Source: Mesorhizobium sp. M2A.F.Ca.ET.046.03.2.1 (GTDB taxonomy: Bacteria > Pseudomonadota > Alphaproteobacteria > Rhizobiales > Rhizobiaceae). From it: a DNA stretch of 64,000 bases. The notes under the pieces were generated by a model. The model made no database searches. It saw only the letters and a list, made by a program, of their open reading frames with translations, and was not told the DNA's origin. The stretch is from positions 2,852,001 to 2,916,000 of the forward strand of contig NZ_CP034449.1 of NCBI RefSeq assembly GCF_003952425.1, written 5' to 3'. This document shows positions 57,518-64,000 of this stretch, piece after piece; the first letter of the stretch is position 1, and each line of letters opens with the position of its first letter. Made by a program: the position numbers and the translations under genes.

Positions 57518-59350
57518 CTATTCCGCCGGCGATGGTTTCTTGCGGAACATCGCCGCCAGATTGTCCCACAATTCGATCTTGGCACCCTGGCGCTTCATGA
57601 TCACGCCCTGCTGCAGGATCGACAGCGTGTTGTTCCAGGCCCAGTAGATGACGAGGCCTGCCGGGAACGAGCCCATCATGAAGGTGAAGATCACCGGCAT
57701 CCAGGTGAAGATCGCCGCCTGCGTCGGGTCCGGCGGCGCCGGGTTCATGCGCATCTGCAGGAACATGGTGATGCCCATCACCACCGCCCAGGCGCCCATA
57801 TGCGGCAGGAAGGCGGGCGCCGCGAAGGGCAGCAGGCCGAACAGGTTGAAGATCGACGTCGGATCGGGCGCCGCAAGGTCGTGGATCCAGCCGAAGAAGG
57901 GCGCGTGCCGCATCTCGATGGTGATGTAGAGCACCTTGTAGAGCGAGAAGAAGACCGGGATCTGCAGCGCCACCGGCCAGCAGCCGGCCAGCGGATTGAT
58001 CTTCTCGGTCTTGTACAGCTCCATCATCGCCTGCTGCTGCTTCATCTTGTCGTCCGCGTATTTCTCGCGGATCTCGACCATCTTCGGCTGCACCTTCTTC
58101 ATGTTCGCCATTGAGGCGTAGGACTTGTTGGCCAGGGGGAAGAAGATCGCCTTGACGACGACGGTGGTGGCGAGGATCGCCAGGCCGAAATTGCCGAAGA
58201 ATTTGTAGAGCGTGTCGATGAGCCAGAACATCGGCTTGGTGATGAAATAGAACCATCCCCAGTCGATCAGCAGGTCGAACTGGCGGATGTGCCGGTCCTT
58301 TTCATAGGCGTTGATGGTCGAGACTTCCTTCGCGCCGGCGAAGATTTCGGACTCGATCGTCGTCGACTGTCCCGGCGCGACGCTGATCGCGTCGGACAGA
58401 AAGTCTGACTGATAGCTGTGGCTGTGCGGCCCGTCCTTGAATTCGAAATAGGAGAATTTCGGCTGGAAGGGCTGCTTCTCCGTCGGCACAAGCGTCACGG
58501 CCCAGTATTTGTCGGTGATGCCGAGCCAGCCATCGGTCGATTTGCCTGGCTTGACTTCCTTGTCCTTCTCGATGGCCGCGTATTTGTACTCCGTAAGCCC
58601 TTCGCTGCCGGTCACGCCGATCAGACCTTCATGCAGCACATAGGTGCTGGCGACGGCCGGTTTGTCGAAACGGGTGACGCGCCCGTAATTGTAGAGCGAG
58701 ACGGCGGCCGTTCCCGAATTCTGCACCGTGTCGGAAACGGTGAACATATATTCGTTGTCGATAGAGATGGTGCGCTTGAACGTCAGGCCCTTGTCGTTGG
58801 TGAAGGTCAGCGTCACCGGCGTCGAGGGCGTCAGCGTCGGATTGCCTTCGACGCTCCACACCGTATCCGCGCCCGGTACAGCGCCGGTCGCATCGTTGCC
58901 GACGAAGCCGATCTCGGCGAAATAGCCGTTGGGCAGCGACGACGGGTTGAGCAGCTCGATCTCGGGCGAATTCTTGTCGACCGTCTCGGTATAGTGCTTG
59001 AGCTTCAGGTCATCCAGGCGCGCGCCGGTCAGGTTGATCGAGCCTTCGAGGCTTTGCGTGTCGATCTTGACGCGCTTGGTGGCGGCAATGGCCTGGTCGC
59101 GGCTGGCGGCGGTCACCGCTTCACCGCCGGGTGCGCCGGGAACGCTGCCGGCCGCCGGGGCCGACGTTCCGGTCGCGCCGGAATTGGCGCCGCCGCCCGC
59201 TTCCTTCTTCTGCGCCTCGACGCGCTGCTGCTCGATGCGGGCCTGCTCGCGCTGCTGCTCCATCTTGGGGTTCATGTAGAACACCTGCCAGAGCGTCAGG
59301 ATCAACACCGACAGCGCGATGGTGATGAAGAAATTGCGGTTGTTTTCCAT
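57518..59350 (-). CDS. yidC: Membrane protein insertase YidC
   Basis: A 610-residue insertase. An N-terminal anchor helix (MENNRNFFITIALSVLILTLW) is followed by a large periplasmic domain (about 90-370) and the conserved five-helix core from IDWGWFYFITKPMF to the C-terminus, including PLANKSYASMANMKKVQPKM. It inserts proteins into the inner membrane with or without Sec. It follows rnpA by 14 bases; rpmH-rnpA-yidC is a conserved order. Confidence 0.97.
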   Translation of the reverse strand: MENNRNFFITIALSVLILTLWQVFYMNPKMEQQREQARIEQQRVEAQKKEAGGGANSGATGTSAPAAGSVPGAPGGEAVTAASRDQAIAATKRVKIDTQSLEGSINLTGARLDDLKLKHYTETVDKNSPEIELLNPSSLPNGYFAEIGFVGNDATGAVPGADTVWSVEGNPTLTPSTPVTLTFTNDKGLTFKRTISIDNEYMFTVSDTVQNSGTAAVSLYNYGRVTRFDKPAVASTYVLHEGLIGVTGSEGLTEYKYAAIEKDKEVKPGKSTDGWLGITDKYWAVTLVPTEKQPFQPKFSYFEFKDGPHSHSYQSDFLSDAISVAPGQSTTIESEIFAGAKEVSTINAYEKDRHIRQFDLLIDWGWFYFITKPMFWLIDTLYKFFGNFGLAILATTVVVKAIFFPLANKSYASMANMKKVQPKMVEIREKYADDKMKQQQAMMELYKTEKINPLAGCWPVALQIPVFFSLYKVLYITIEMRHAPFFGWIHDLAAPDPTSIFNLFGLLPFAAPAFLPHMGAWAVVMGITMFLQMRMNPAPPDPTQAAIFTWMPVIFTFMMGSFPAGLVIYWAWNNTLSILQQGVIMKRQGAKIELWDNLAAMFRKKPSPAE

Positions 59351-59364
59351 CGAAAGCCCTTGGC

Positions 59365-59718
59365 CTATCGTGCGCCGCGTAGCCGGCGGGAAAGCTCGGC
59401 CTTCAACTGGCCGAACGGAGTGGCGAGCACGTCTTCACGCCCGACGATGACATAATCATTGCCGGGCGCCATGTCATCGGCGGCGTGAACGCGCACGGCT
59501 TCCCTCAGCCGCCGCCGGACGCGGTTGCGCACCACGGCGTTGCCGACCTTCTTGGTGACGGTGTAGCCGACACGCGGCGCAAGGTCGTCGCCGCGGTCGA
59601 GAACTTCAACGAGAAAAAGCCGTCCGCGGCGTTTCTCGCCGCCGCGCACAGCCAGGAAGTCCGCGCGTTTCAGAAGCCGCCCGGGAGTTTTCCCCTTTGG
59701 CTTGCCGGTTGCGGGCAA
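59365..59718 (-). CDS. rnpA: Ribonuclease P protein component
   Basis: A protein of about 117 residues. The core [18 protein letters not shown] and the RNR motif ([18 protein letters not shown]) are intact. It assists the RNase P RNA in maturing tRNA 5' ends. No ATG is in frame after the rpmH stop; TTG at 59718, 17 bases after that stop, is used. The frame remains open back through rpmH on another frame, which is a shadow. Confidence 0.92.
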   Translation of the reverse strand: MPATGKPKGKTPGRLLKRADFLAVRGGEKRRGRLFLVEVLDRGDDLAPRVGYTVTKKVGNAVVRNRVRRRLREAVRVHAADDMAPGNDYVIVGREDVLATPFGQLKAELSRRLRGAR

Positions 59719-59734
59719 CGATCTCGTCTTTCGT

Positions 59735-59869
59735 TCAGGCGCTGAGCCGCTTGCGGCCGCGATTACGGCGGGCAGCAACGACGCCACGGCCACCCTTGGT
59801 GGCCATGCGGGCACGGAAACCATGCCGGCGCTTCCGGACGAGCTTGGACGGTTGGTATGTACGCTTCAT
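59735..59869 (-). CDS. rpmH: 50S ribosomal protein L34
   Basis: A 44-residue protein starting [10 protein letters not shown] and ending KRLSA, read leftwards from the ATG at 59869. The sequence is the complete bacterial L34 ([14 protein letters not shown] in the middle). It heads the rpmH-rnpA-yidC operon. Confidence 0.98.
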   Translation of the reverse strand: MKRTYQPSKLVRKRRHGFRARMATKGGRGVVAARRNRGRKRLSA

Positions 59870-60122
59870 TTGTTTTAATACCGCGGGGTGCGGCCCTTCT
59901 TGATTCTGTCACTCTGTAACAGGAGCTTTGCCGGGCCGGCTTAGGCGCGATCGAAACCGCGCCGGGACGAATGGCCCGAGCGTGAGCGGGCTTATAGAAA
60001 GAAGGTTTTTGGAAGTCAATCCGCCCGCCGCGAGGCAATTTTTTGCGGGGTGACGATGAAATTGGCAAAAAAGCCGCAAATCGCATAATCTTGCCCGATC
60101 AAGCCTTTGTGAATGCGCGTCA

Positions 60123-61613
60123 ATGACGAGTGAAACTCTGTCCACGAACGAGAAGGCAACCCCGGCGGCAAACCCGACGCGCCGGGTGCCGCTGTCGCGC
60201 GGCCTGTCGACAAAGCTTCTTCTGCTCACCATCGCGTTCGTGCTTTTGGCCGAAATCCTGATCTTCCTGCCCTGGATCGCCAGCTACCGGGTGAACTGGC
60301 TGAAGGAGCGGTTGAGCACCGCCGCCGCCGTGTCGATCGTTTTGTTGCAGGGCGAGCCCAACGCGCTGTCGCACAATGCCCAGAACGATGTGCTGATGGC
60401 GATCGGCGCCAAGGCGATCGCCGTGCGCGACGGCGGCGTGTCGCGGCTGCTCGTCGTTTCCGACATGCCGCCGCAGGTCGACGAGCATATCGACATCGCC
60501 AATGTCGGCCTGGTCAACGGCATGACCGGCGCGCTCGACACTTTGTTCTTCGGCGGCAAGCGCATGCTGCGCGTCTTCGGCCCGGTCGGCGACAGCGACA
60601 AGGAATTCGAGCTGATCATGCCGGATTACCGTCTGCGCGACGCTATGCTCAGATACTCGCGCAATGTCGCCGTCGTCTCGCTGCTCATCTCGCTGTTCAC
60701 CGCAATGCTCGTCTATGCGGCGATCGACCTGATCATGATCGGGCCGATCCGCACCATGACGCGCTCGATCCTGTCCTTCTCCGAGGCGCCAGACGATCCC
60801 GGGCGCATAATCTGTCCGACCGAGCGCGCCGACGAGATCGGCGTGGCCGAGCGCGAGCTGGCGCAGATGCAGGACCGGCTGCAGAAGATGCTTTCCGAAC
60901 AGAAGCATCTCGCCGACCTCGGCCTCGCCGTCTCCAAGATCAATCACGACATGCGCAACATCCTGGCTTCCGCGCAGCTGATGTCCGACCGCCTGCGCCA
61001 GGTGAAGGATCCGACTGTGCAATCCTTCGCGCCGAAACTTGTGCGCGCGCTCGACCGCGCCGTTGCCTATTCGGAGGGCGTGCTCGCCTATGGCCGCACG
61101 CAGGAGCCGGCGCCGTCACGCCGACGCCTCAGGTTGCGCCAGTTGGTCGACGACGTGCACGGCCTGCTCGACATCGAGACAGGCATCGAGTTCATCAACG
61201 CCGTCGAGCATGCCTTCGAGGTGGACGCCGATTCCGACCATCTCTTCCGCGTGCTCACCAATCTGTGCCGCAACTCCATTCAGGCGATGGCCGCCGATAC
61301 GGAGAGGACGGTTGTGCGCCGGCTGGCGGTGGCGGCCGAGCGTCACGGCAGCGTCAGCCGCATCACCGTCACCGACACCGGCCCCGGCCTGCCCCCCAAG
61401 GCGCGCGAGAACCTGTTCGCCGCCTTCCGGGGCTCGGCGCGCAGCGGCGGCACCGGCCTCGGCCTGGCGATCGCGCACGAATTGATCCGCGCCCATGGCG
61501 GCTCGGTCGAGCTTGTCGAATCGATCGGCGGCCGCACCGTCTTCGCCGTCACCATCCCCGACCAGCCGGTCCGGCTCGACCAAGCGCGCAACGGCTTGCG
61601 CCGCCCCGCTTGA
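60123..61613 (+). CDS. Membrane sensor histidine kinase with HAMP domain
   Basis: A 496-residue kinase: helix 1 (about 30-52), a periplasmic sensor part (53-182), helix 2 (183-207), HAMP, dimerisation helix with His275 in SKINHDMRN, and an ATPase domain (TNLCRNSIQAM, TDTGPGLPP, GGTGLGLAIAHELI). No response regulator gene is adjacent, so its partner is elsewhere. It is divergent from rpmH. No ribosome-binding site is evident before this ATG. Confidence 0.9.
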   Translation: MTSETLSTNEKATPAANPTRRVPLSRGLSTKLLLLTIAFVLLAEILIFLPWIASYRVNWLKERLSTAAAVSIVLLQGEPNALSHNAQNDVLMAIGAKAIAVRDGGVSRLLVVSDMPPQVDEHIDIANVGLVNGMTGALDTLFFGGKRMLRVFGPVGDSDKEFELIMPDYRLRDAMLRYSRNVAVVSLLISLFTAMLVYAAIDLIMIGPIRTMTRSILSFSEAPDDPGRIICPTERADEIGVAERELAQMQDRLQKMLSEQKHLADLGLAVSKINHDMRNILASAQLMSDRLRQVKDPTVQSFAPKLVRALDRAVAYSEGVLAYGRTQEPAPSRRRLRLRQLVDDVHGLLDIETGIEFINAVEHAFEVDADSDHLFRVLTNLCRNSIQAMAADTERTVVRRLAVAAERHGSVSRITVTDTGPGLPPKARENLFAAFRGSARSGGTGLGLAIAHELIRAHGGSVELVESIGGRTVFAVTIPDQPVRLDQARNGLRRPA

Positions 61614-61658
61614 GGTGTACCGATATTCAGGTGATGCCGGCCTGCAAATGACAGCTTC

Positions 61659-61707
61659 CTGCGCTTCCGGTGCTCACGTACTTTAAGTACGCTCCGCTCC
61701 GGTTCTC
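61659..61707 (-). repeat. Dispersed repeat A, copy 2 (inverted)
   Basis: Reverse complement of the 49-base element at 97-145, with one mismatch (C for T in the CGTGAG-ACC part). It lies in the 280-base gap between the sensor kinase and tRNA-Arg. Nothing else is recognised in that gap. Confidence 0.75.
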
Positions 61708-61893
61708 GGAATCCACCATTTTCGTCTCGGCCTGACCTGAATCTCGGCACACCTCCACATCGGGGAACCGCCTGCGACAAAACTTTTGCCGGATCGGCTT
61801 GCAATTCTCAAATTCAGTCGTTAGGGAACACTCCACATCGCGGCCGGCCGTCTCGACCGGAACGCGAGGCTTGTGTCACACACGGCCTGTTGC

Positions 61894-61970
61894 GCGCCCG
61901 TAGCTCAGCTGGATAGAGCACCAGACTACGAATCTGGGGGTCAGGAGTTCGAATCTCTTCGGGCGCGCCA
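61894..61970 (+). tRNA. tRNA-Arg (anticodon ACG)
   Basis: A complete cloverleaf: acceptor GCGCCCG paired with CGGGCGC, D-arm around AGCTCAGCTGGATAGAGC, anticodon stem CCAGA/TCTGG with loop CTACGAA (anticodon ACG), T-arm with GTTCGAATC, discriminator G and an encoded CCA end. The A34 is expected to be changed to inosine to read CGU, CGC and CGA. Confidence 0.97.
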
Positions 61971-62024
61971 TTTCCGCTGCCATCGCCGAAATTTACCGCT
62001 GGTAGCCGCCGGGACCACGCTCGC

Positions 62025-62822
62025 TCAATCGCGAATGATCGCGCAGCTTTCATCCTTCGCCCAATCGGCGAAGCTGAGGTAATAGGCGCGAACATCGCGA
62101 TAGCCGGCCCGGGCCGCTGCGGCGGCAGCGAGAGCGGCGCGGCCGCCGCCGTCGCAATGGGTGACAATATGGTCGCCGGATTGGAAACCAGCCTGCGCGA
62201 GAAGATCGTGCAATTCCGCCGCCGGCATCAGGCGCGAGCCGTCAAGCAGGTTCGCGTGCGGCAGCAGCCTTGCGCCGGGCAGATGGCCGCCGCGCGCATT
62301 GCGGCGCAGGTCTTCGCCTGTGTATTCACCAGCGGTGCGGGCATCGAAGATGCGCACATCACCGTCGAGTTCAGCCTTCAAGGTCTGCCGATCGACGAGA
62401 CCGACAGGACCCGCGCCGGGCCTGGCTCGAAAGACAGCCGAGGCGCCGGCTGCCTGGGCCGCCCCCGGCAGGTCGTCGTGTCGTTCGACCGCCGGCCATC
62501 CACCGTTCAGGATGAACGCCTTCGCTCCGAAATACTGCAAGATGAACCAGACCCGCGCGGCCTCGGTCATTCGCCCGTCATCATAGACGATGGCCGGCAC
62601 TTCCCCATCGACACCGAGTTCGCCAATGGCGCGCTCCCAATAAGCGACGTTCTCGAACGACGTCTCTCCGGCTTTTGCTGCAGCCTCCCACACCTCGATC
62701 GGAACGCGGACGGCATTGGGCGCGTGGCCCAAGGAGAAGGCAGCCTGATCGCGCACGTCGAGCAGGCGGAAAGTGGGCAACGTGCTCAGAGCGGACTGTT
62801 CGACGACGGGGTCATGGGGCAT
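62025..62822 (-). CDS. Sulfurtransferase with two rhodanese domains
   Basis: A 265-residue thiosulfate/3-mercaptopyruvate sulfurtransferase-type protein. The N-terminal rhodanese domain has Asp in place of the active Cys (VYDDGRM); the C-terminal domain has the catalytic Cys223 in THCDGGGRA, an unusual loop. AAAGG precedes the ATG at 62822. The start overlaps the end of the TetR gene by 11 bases, so the two are likely cotranscribed. Confidence 0.88.
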   Translation of the reverse strand: MPHDPVVEQSALSTLPTFRLLDVRDQAAFSLGHAPNAVRVPIEVWEAAAKAGETSFENVAYWERAIGELGVDGEVPAIVYDDGRMTEAARVWFILQYFGAKAFILNGGWPAVERHDDLPGAAQAAGASAVFRARPGAGPVGLVDRQTLKAELDGDVRIFDARTAGEYTGEDLRRNARGGHLPGARLLPHANLLDGSRLMPAAELHDLLAQAGFQSGDHIVTHCDGGGRAALAAAAAARAGYRDVRAYYLSFADWAKDESCAIIRD

Positions 62823-63450
62823 GGGGGACCTTTCTTTCACCACGGCTTCCCGGCCAGGCTGAAAGCGCGATATCGACCAGACGTCTCAACCTTTCGGTAC
62901 AGGCGCCGTCACAGGCTTGCACCGACATTCCTTGCACGAAAGCTCCGTAGAAGCGTGCAAGCGAATCCGTGTCGGTGCCGGTGGCAAGTTCCCCTTCGAC
63001 GACCGCCCTGTCGAAACGTTCGCGTATGGCTTTGATGGCAGCCTCGCGCCTTGCGGTTACGGATTTCGCCACCGTCTCGTTTTCCGCCGCGCATTGAACA
63101 ACCGCTGTCGAGACGATGCATCCGCGCGGATCGTCGGGACGCGAGATGCCGGTCGCGACGTCGTGCAGGTAGAAGGACAAAGCCTCATAAGCGCTCATAT
63201 CGCTCCGTAGCGCGTCCATCCGGGCCTTGCTCTCCCGCTCGGTGGCACGGTCGAGCGCCTGCCTGTACAGCTCCTCCTTGGAGCCGAACGTCGCATAGAG
63301 CGACGGCGGGGTCACGCCCATGGCCGCCGTCAAGTCGGCGATCGATGTTCCTTCATAGCCGTGTTCCCAGAACAGCCGCGCCGCGACATCAAGCCCGACA
63401 TTACGATCCAGGGTCCTCGGCCTGCCCCGTTTTTTTGGAGGCTCGGTCAT
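62812..63450 (-). CDS. TetR-family regulator
   Basis: A 212-residue regulator. The helix-turn-helix is TSIADLTAAMGVTPPSLYATFGSKEELY; the C-terminal part (CIVSTAVVQCAAEN) resembles the TetR_C_33/AcrR-like group. It starts 89 bases from a divergent SDR gene and is followed by a sulfurtransferase gene. Two similar ATATATCGATC sites lie in the gap. Confidence 0.9.
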   Translation of the reverse strand: MTEPPKKRGRPRTLDRNVGLDVAARLFWEHGYEGTSIADLTAAMGVTPPSLYATFGSKEELYRQALDRATERESKARMDALRSDMSAYEALSFYLHDVATGISRPDDPRGCIVSTAVVQCAAENETVAKSVTARREAAIKAIRERFDRAVVEGELATGTDTDSLARFYGAFVQGMSVQACDGACTERLRRLVDIALSAWPGSRGERKVPHAP

Positions 63451-63470
63451 TTATATATCGATCCCTATAA
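63451..63470. promoter_or_regulatory. Candidate TetR operator, regulator side
   Basis: TTATATATCGATCCCTATAA begins directly next to the TetR start codon. It shares ATATATCGATC-CTAT with the site at 63497-63518. Confidence 0.55.
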
Positions 63471-63476
63471 AATCTG

Positions 63477-63506
63477 TTGACAACCATCGACCGGGATTAA
63501 TATATC
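63477..63506 (+). promoter_or_regulatory. Candidate promoter of the SDR gene
   Basis: TTGACA (63477-63482) is followed after 18 bases by TATATC (63501-63506). The -10 lies inside the second operator-like site, so a bound repressor would block it. Confidence 0.5.
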
Positions 63507-63518
63507 GATCGCTATTAA
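63497..63518. promoter_or_regulatory. Candidate TetR operator, SDR side
   Basis: The outer six bases on each side (TTAATA and TATTAA) are a perfect inverted repeat, and the centre includes TATCGATCG. It overlaps the predicted -10 of the SDR promoter. Confidence 0.6.
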
Positions 63519-63538
63519 AAATCGCAACGGAGTTGCAA

Positions 63539-64000
63539 ATGTCCGGACGCCTCTCGAACAAGGTCGCACTCGTAACCGGCGGGTCGCGCGGTATCGGGCG
63601 AGCAGTGGCGCTCGCCTTCGCCAGGGAAGGCGCTGCGCTCATCGGCGTGCACTACGCCAGCAACAAGGAAGCCGCGGACGCTACGGTGCGGGATATCGAG
63701 GCACTGGGGACGCGAGCTGTCGCCATCGGCGCGGATTTGCGCGACGCCAAGGCGGCTGCCGACAGCATTGCCGGAGAGTTTAGGGCCGCGGCGCTGGCCG
63801 CGACTGGCAAAGCCGGCCTCGACATCCTCGTCAACAATGCGGGCATCGCGGTGGCAACGCCGTTGGCGCAGACCAGCGAGACCACATTCGATGACCTCAT
63901 GACCATCAACTTCAAGGCGCCGTTCTTCCTGATCCAGGCGCTGGCCAATGACATCCGGGACGACGGACGCATCATCAACATTTCCACCGGCTTCACGCGC
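63539..64000 (+). CDS. SDR family oxidoreductase (3' end beyond window)
   Basis: The first 154 codons of a short-chain dehydrogenase. TGGSRGIG near residue 12 binds NAD(P), and NNAG is present near residue 99; the INISTGF segment holding the first catalytic Ser-region is just reached, the Tyr-Lys pair lies outside. Substrate unknown. It is divergent from a TetR-family gene that probably represses it. Confidence 0.9.
   Translation, partial: MSGRLSNKVALVTGGSRGIGRAVALAFAREGAALIGVHYASNKEAADATVRDIEALGTRAVAIGADLRDAKAAADSIAGEFRAAALAATGKAGLDILVNNAGIAVATPLAQTSETTFDDLMTINFKAPFFLIQALANDIRDDGRIINISTGFTR

Noticed and set aside
61894..64000. A genomic island inserted at tRNA-Arg
   Set aside because: No integrase and no repeat of the tRNA 3' end is visible in the window; the following genes look ordinary.

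Overview
The window is GC-rich chromosomal DNA of an alphaproteobacterium, most likely a Mesorhizobium-like member of the Rhizobiales. This rests on the gene set and order (pyrF, FMN reductase, pmtA, dnaJ and dnaK together; phhA with a divergent Lrp; rpmH-rnpA-yidC), on the protein sequences, and on several families of short palindromic intergenic repeats of the kind common in rhizobia. No transposase, phage gene or CRISPR array was seen. The taxonomic call is an inference.

Layout. 1-6.0 kb: minus-strand housekeeping block (DUF1330-like start, pyrF, NAD(P)H/FMN reductase, pmtA, dnaJ, dnaK with a heat-shock-type promoter). 6.0-11.2 kb: a ribose-type sugar ABC operon, divergent from a LacI-family regulator, with two matching operators between them. 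11.2-17.0 kb: inositol-phosphatase family protein, two luciferase-like flavin oxidoreductases, arylamine N-acetyltransferase, AI-2E-family permease, DUF6481-like protein. 17.0-20.7 kb: SugE/Gdx exporter behind a candidate guanidine-II riboswitch, a 41-residue basic protein, CDF transporter, GFA protein, RmuC. 20.7-28.8 kb: def-fmt-GNAT-truA, then dapE, a ketopantoate-reductase-like gene, two small membrane proteins and dapD. 28.8-35.0 kb: LOG protein, a NarL-type two-component pair, three tandem secreted Asn/Gly repeat proteins, a HAD nucleotidase and a diguanylate cyclase. 35.0-41.7 kb: a small Tat-type protein with a GMC oxidoreductase (two frameshifts), MarR, phhA/Lrp, a BchE-like B12 radical-SAM protein, and an argB interrupted by clustered indels. 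42.2-44.9 kb: ECF sigma factor, RskA-type anti-sigma factor, secreted fasciclin protein and Tat-exported MsrB, read here as one envelope-stress module. 45.2-56.9 kb: two EmrAB-type efflux systems (one under TetR, one under MarR) flanking a soluble FtsK, YihA and a hexapeptide acetyltransferase. 57.5-61.6 kb: yidC-rnpA-rpmH and a divergent sensor kinase. 61.9-64 kb: tRNA-Arg(ACG), a sulfurtransferase, TetR, and the start of an SDR.

The main candidate for something undescribed is the locus of three Asn/Gly repeat genes at 31.8-33.3 kb. Their proteins are built from regular 13-residue or 9-residue units behind signal peptides. Genes 2 and 3 overlap at their stop and start codons, and the locus is divergent from a sensor kinase without an input domain. 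Also notable are the sigma/anti-sigma/FAS1/MsrB module, the candidate guanidine-II riboswitch, and the orphan BchE-like enzyme.

Caution: between 31.8 and 41.1 kb three genes carry single-base or clustered indels that would be repaired by small base changes, including the biosynthetic gene argB. Consensus errors in the sequence are as likely as true pseudogenes there. Several genes appear to use TTG or GTG starts, chosen here by ribosome-binding-site spacing.
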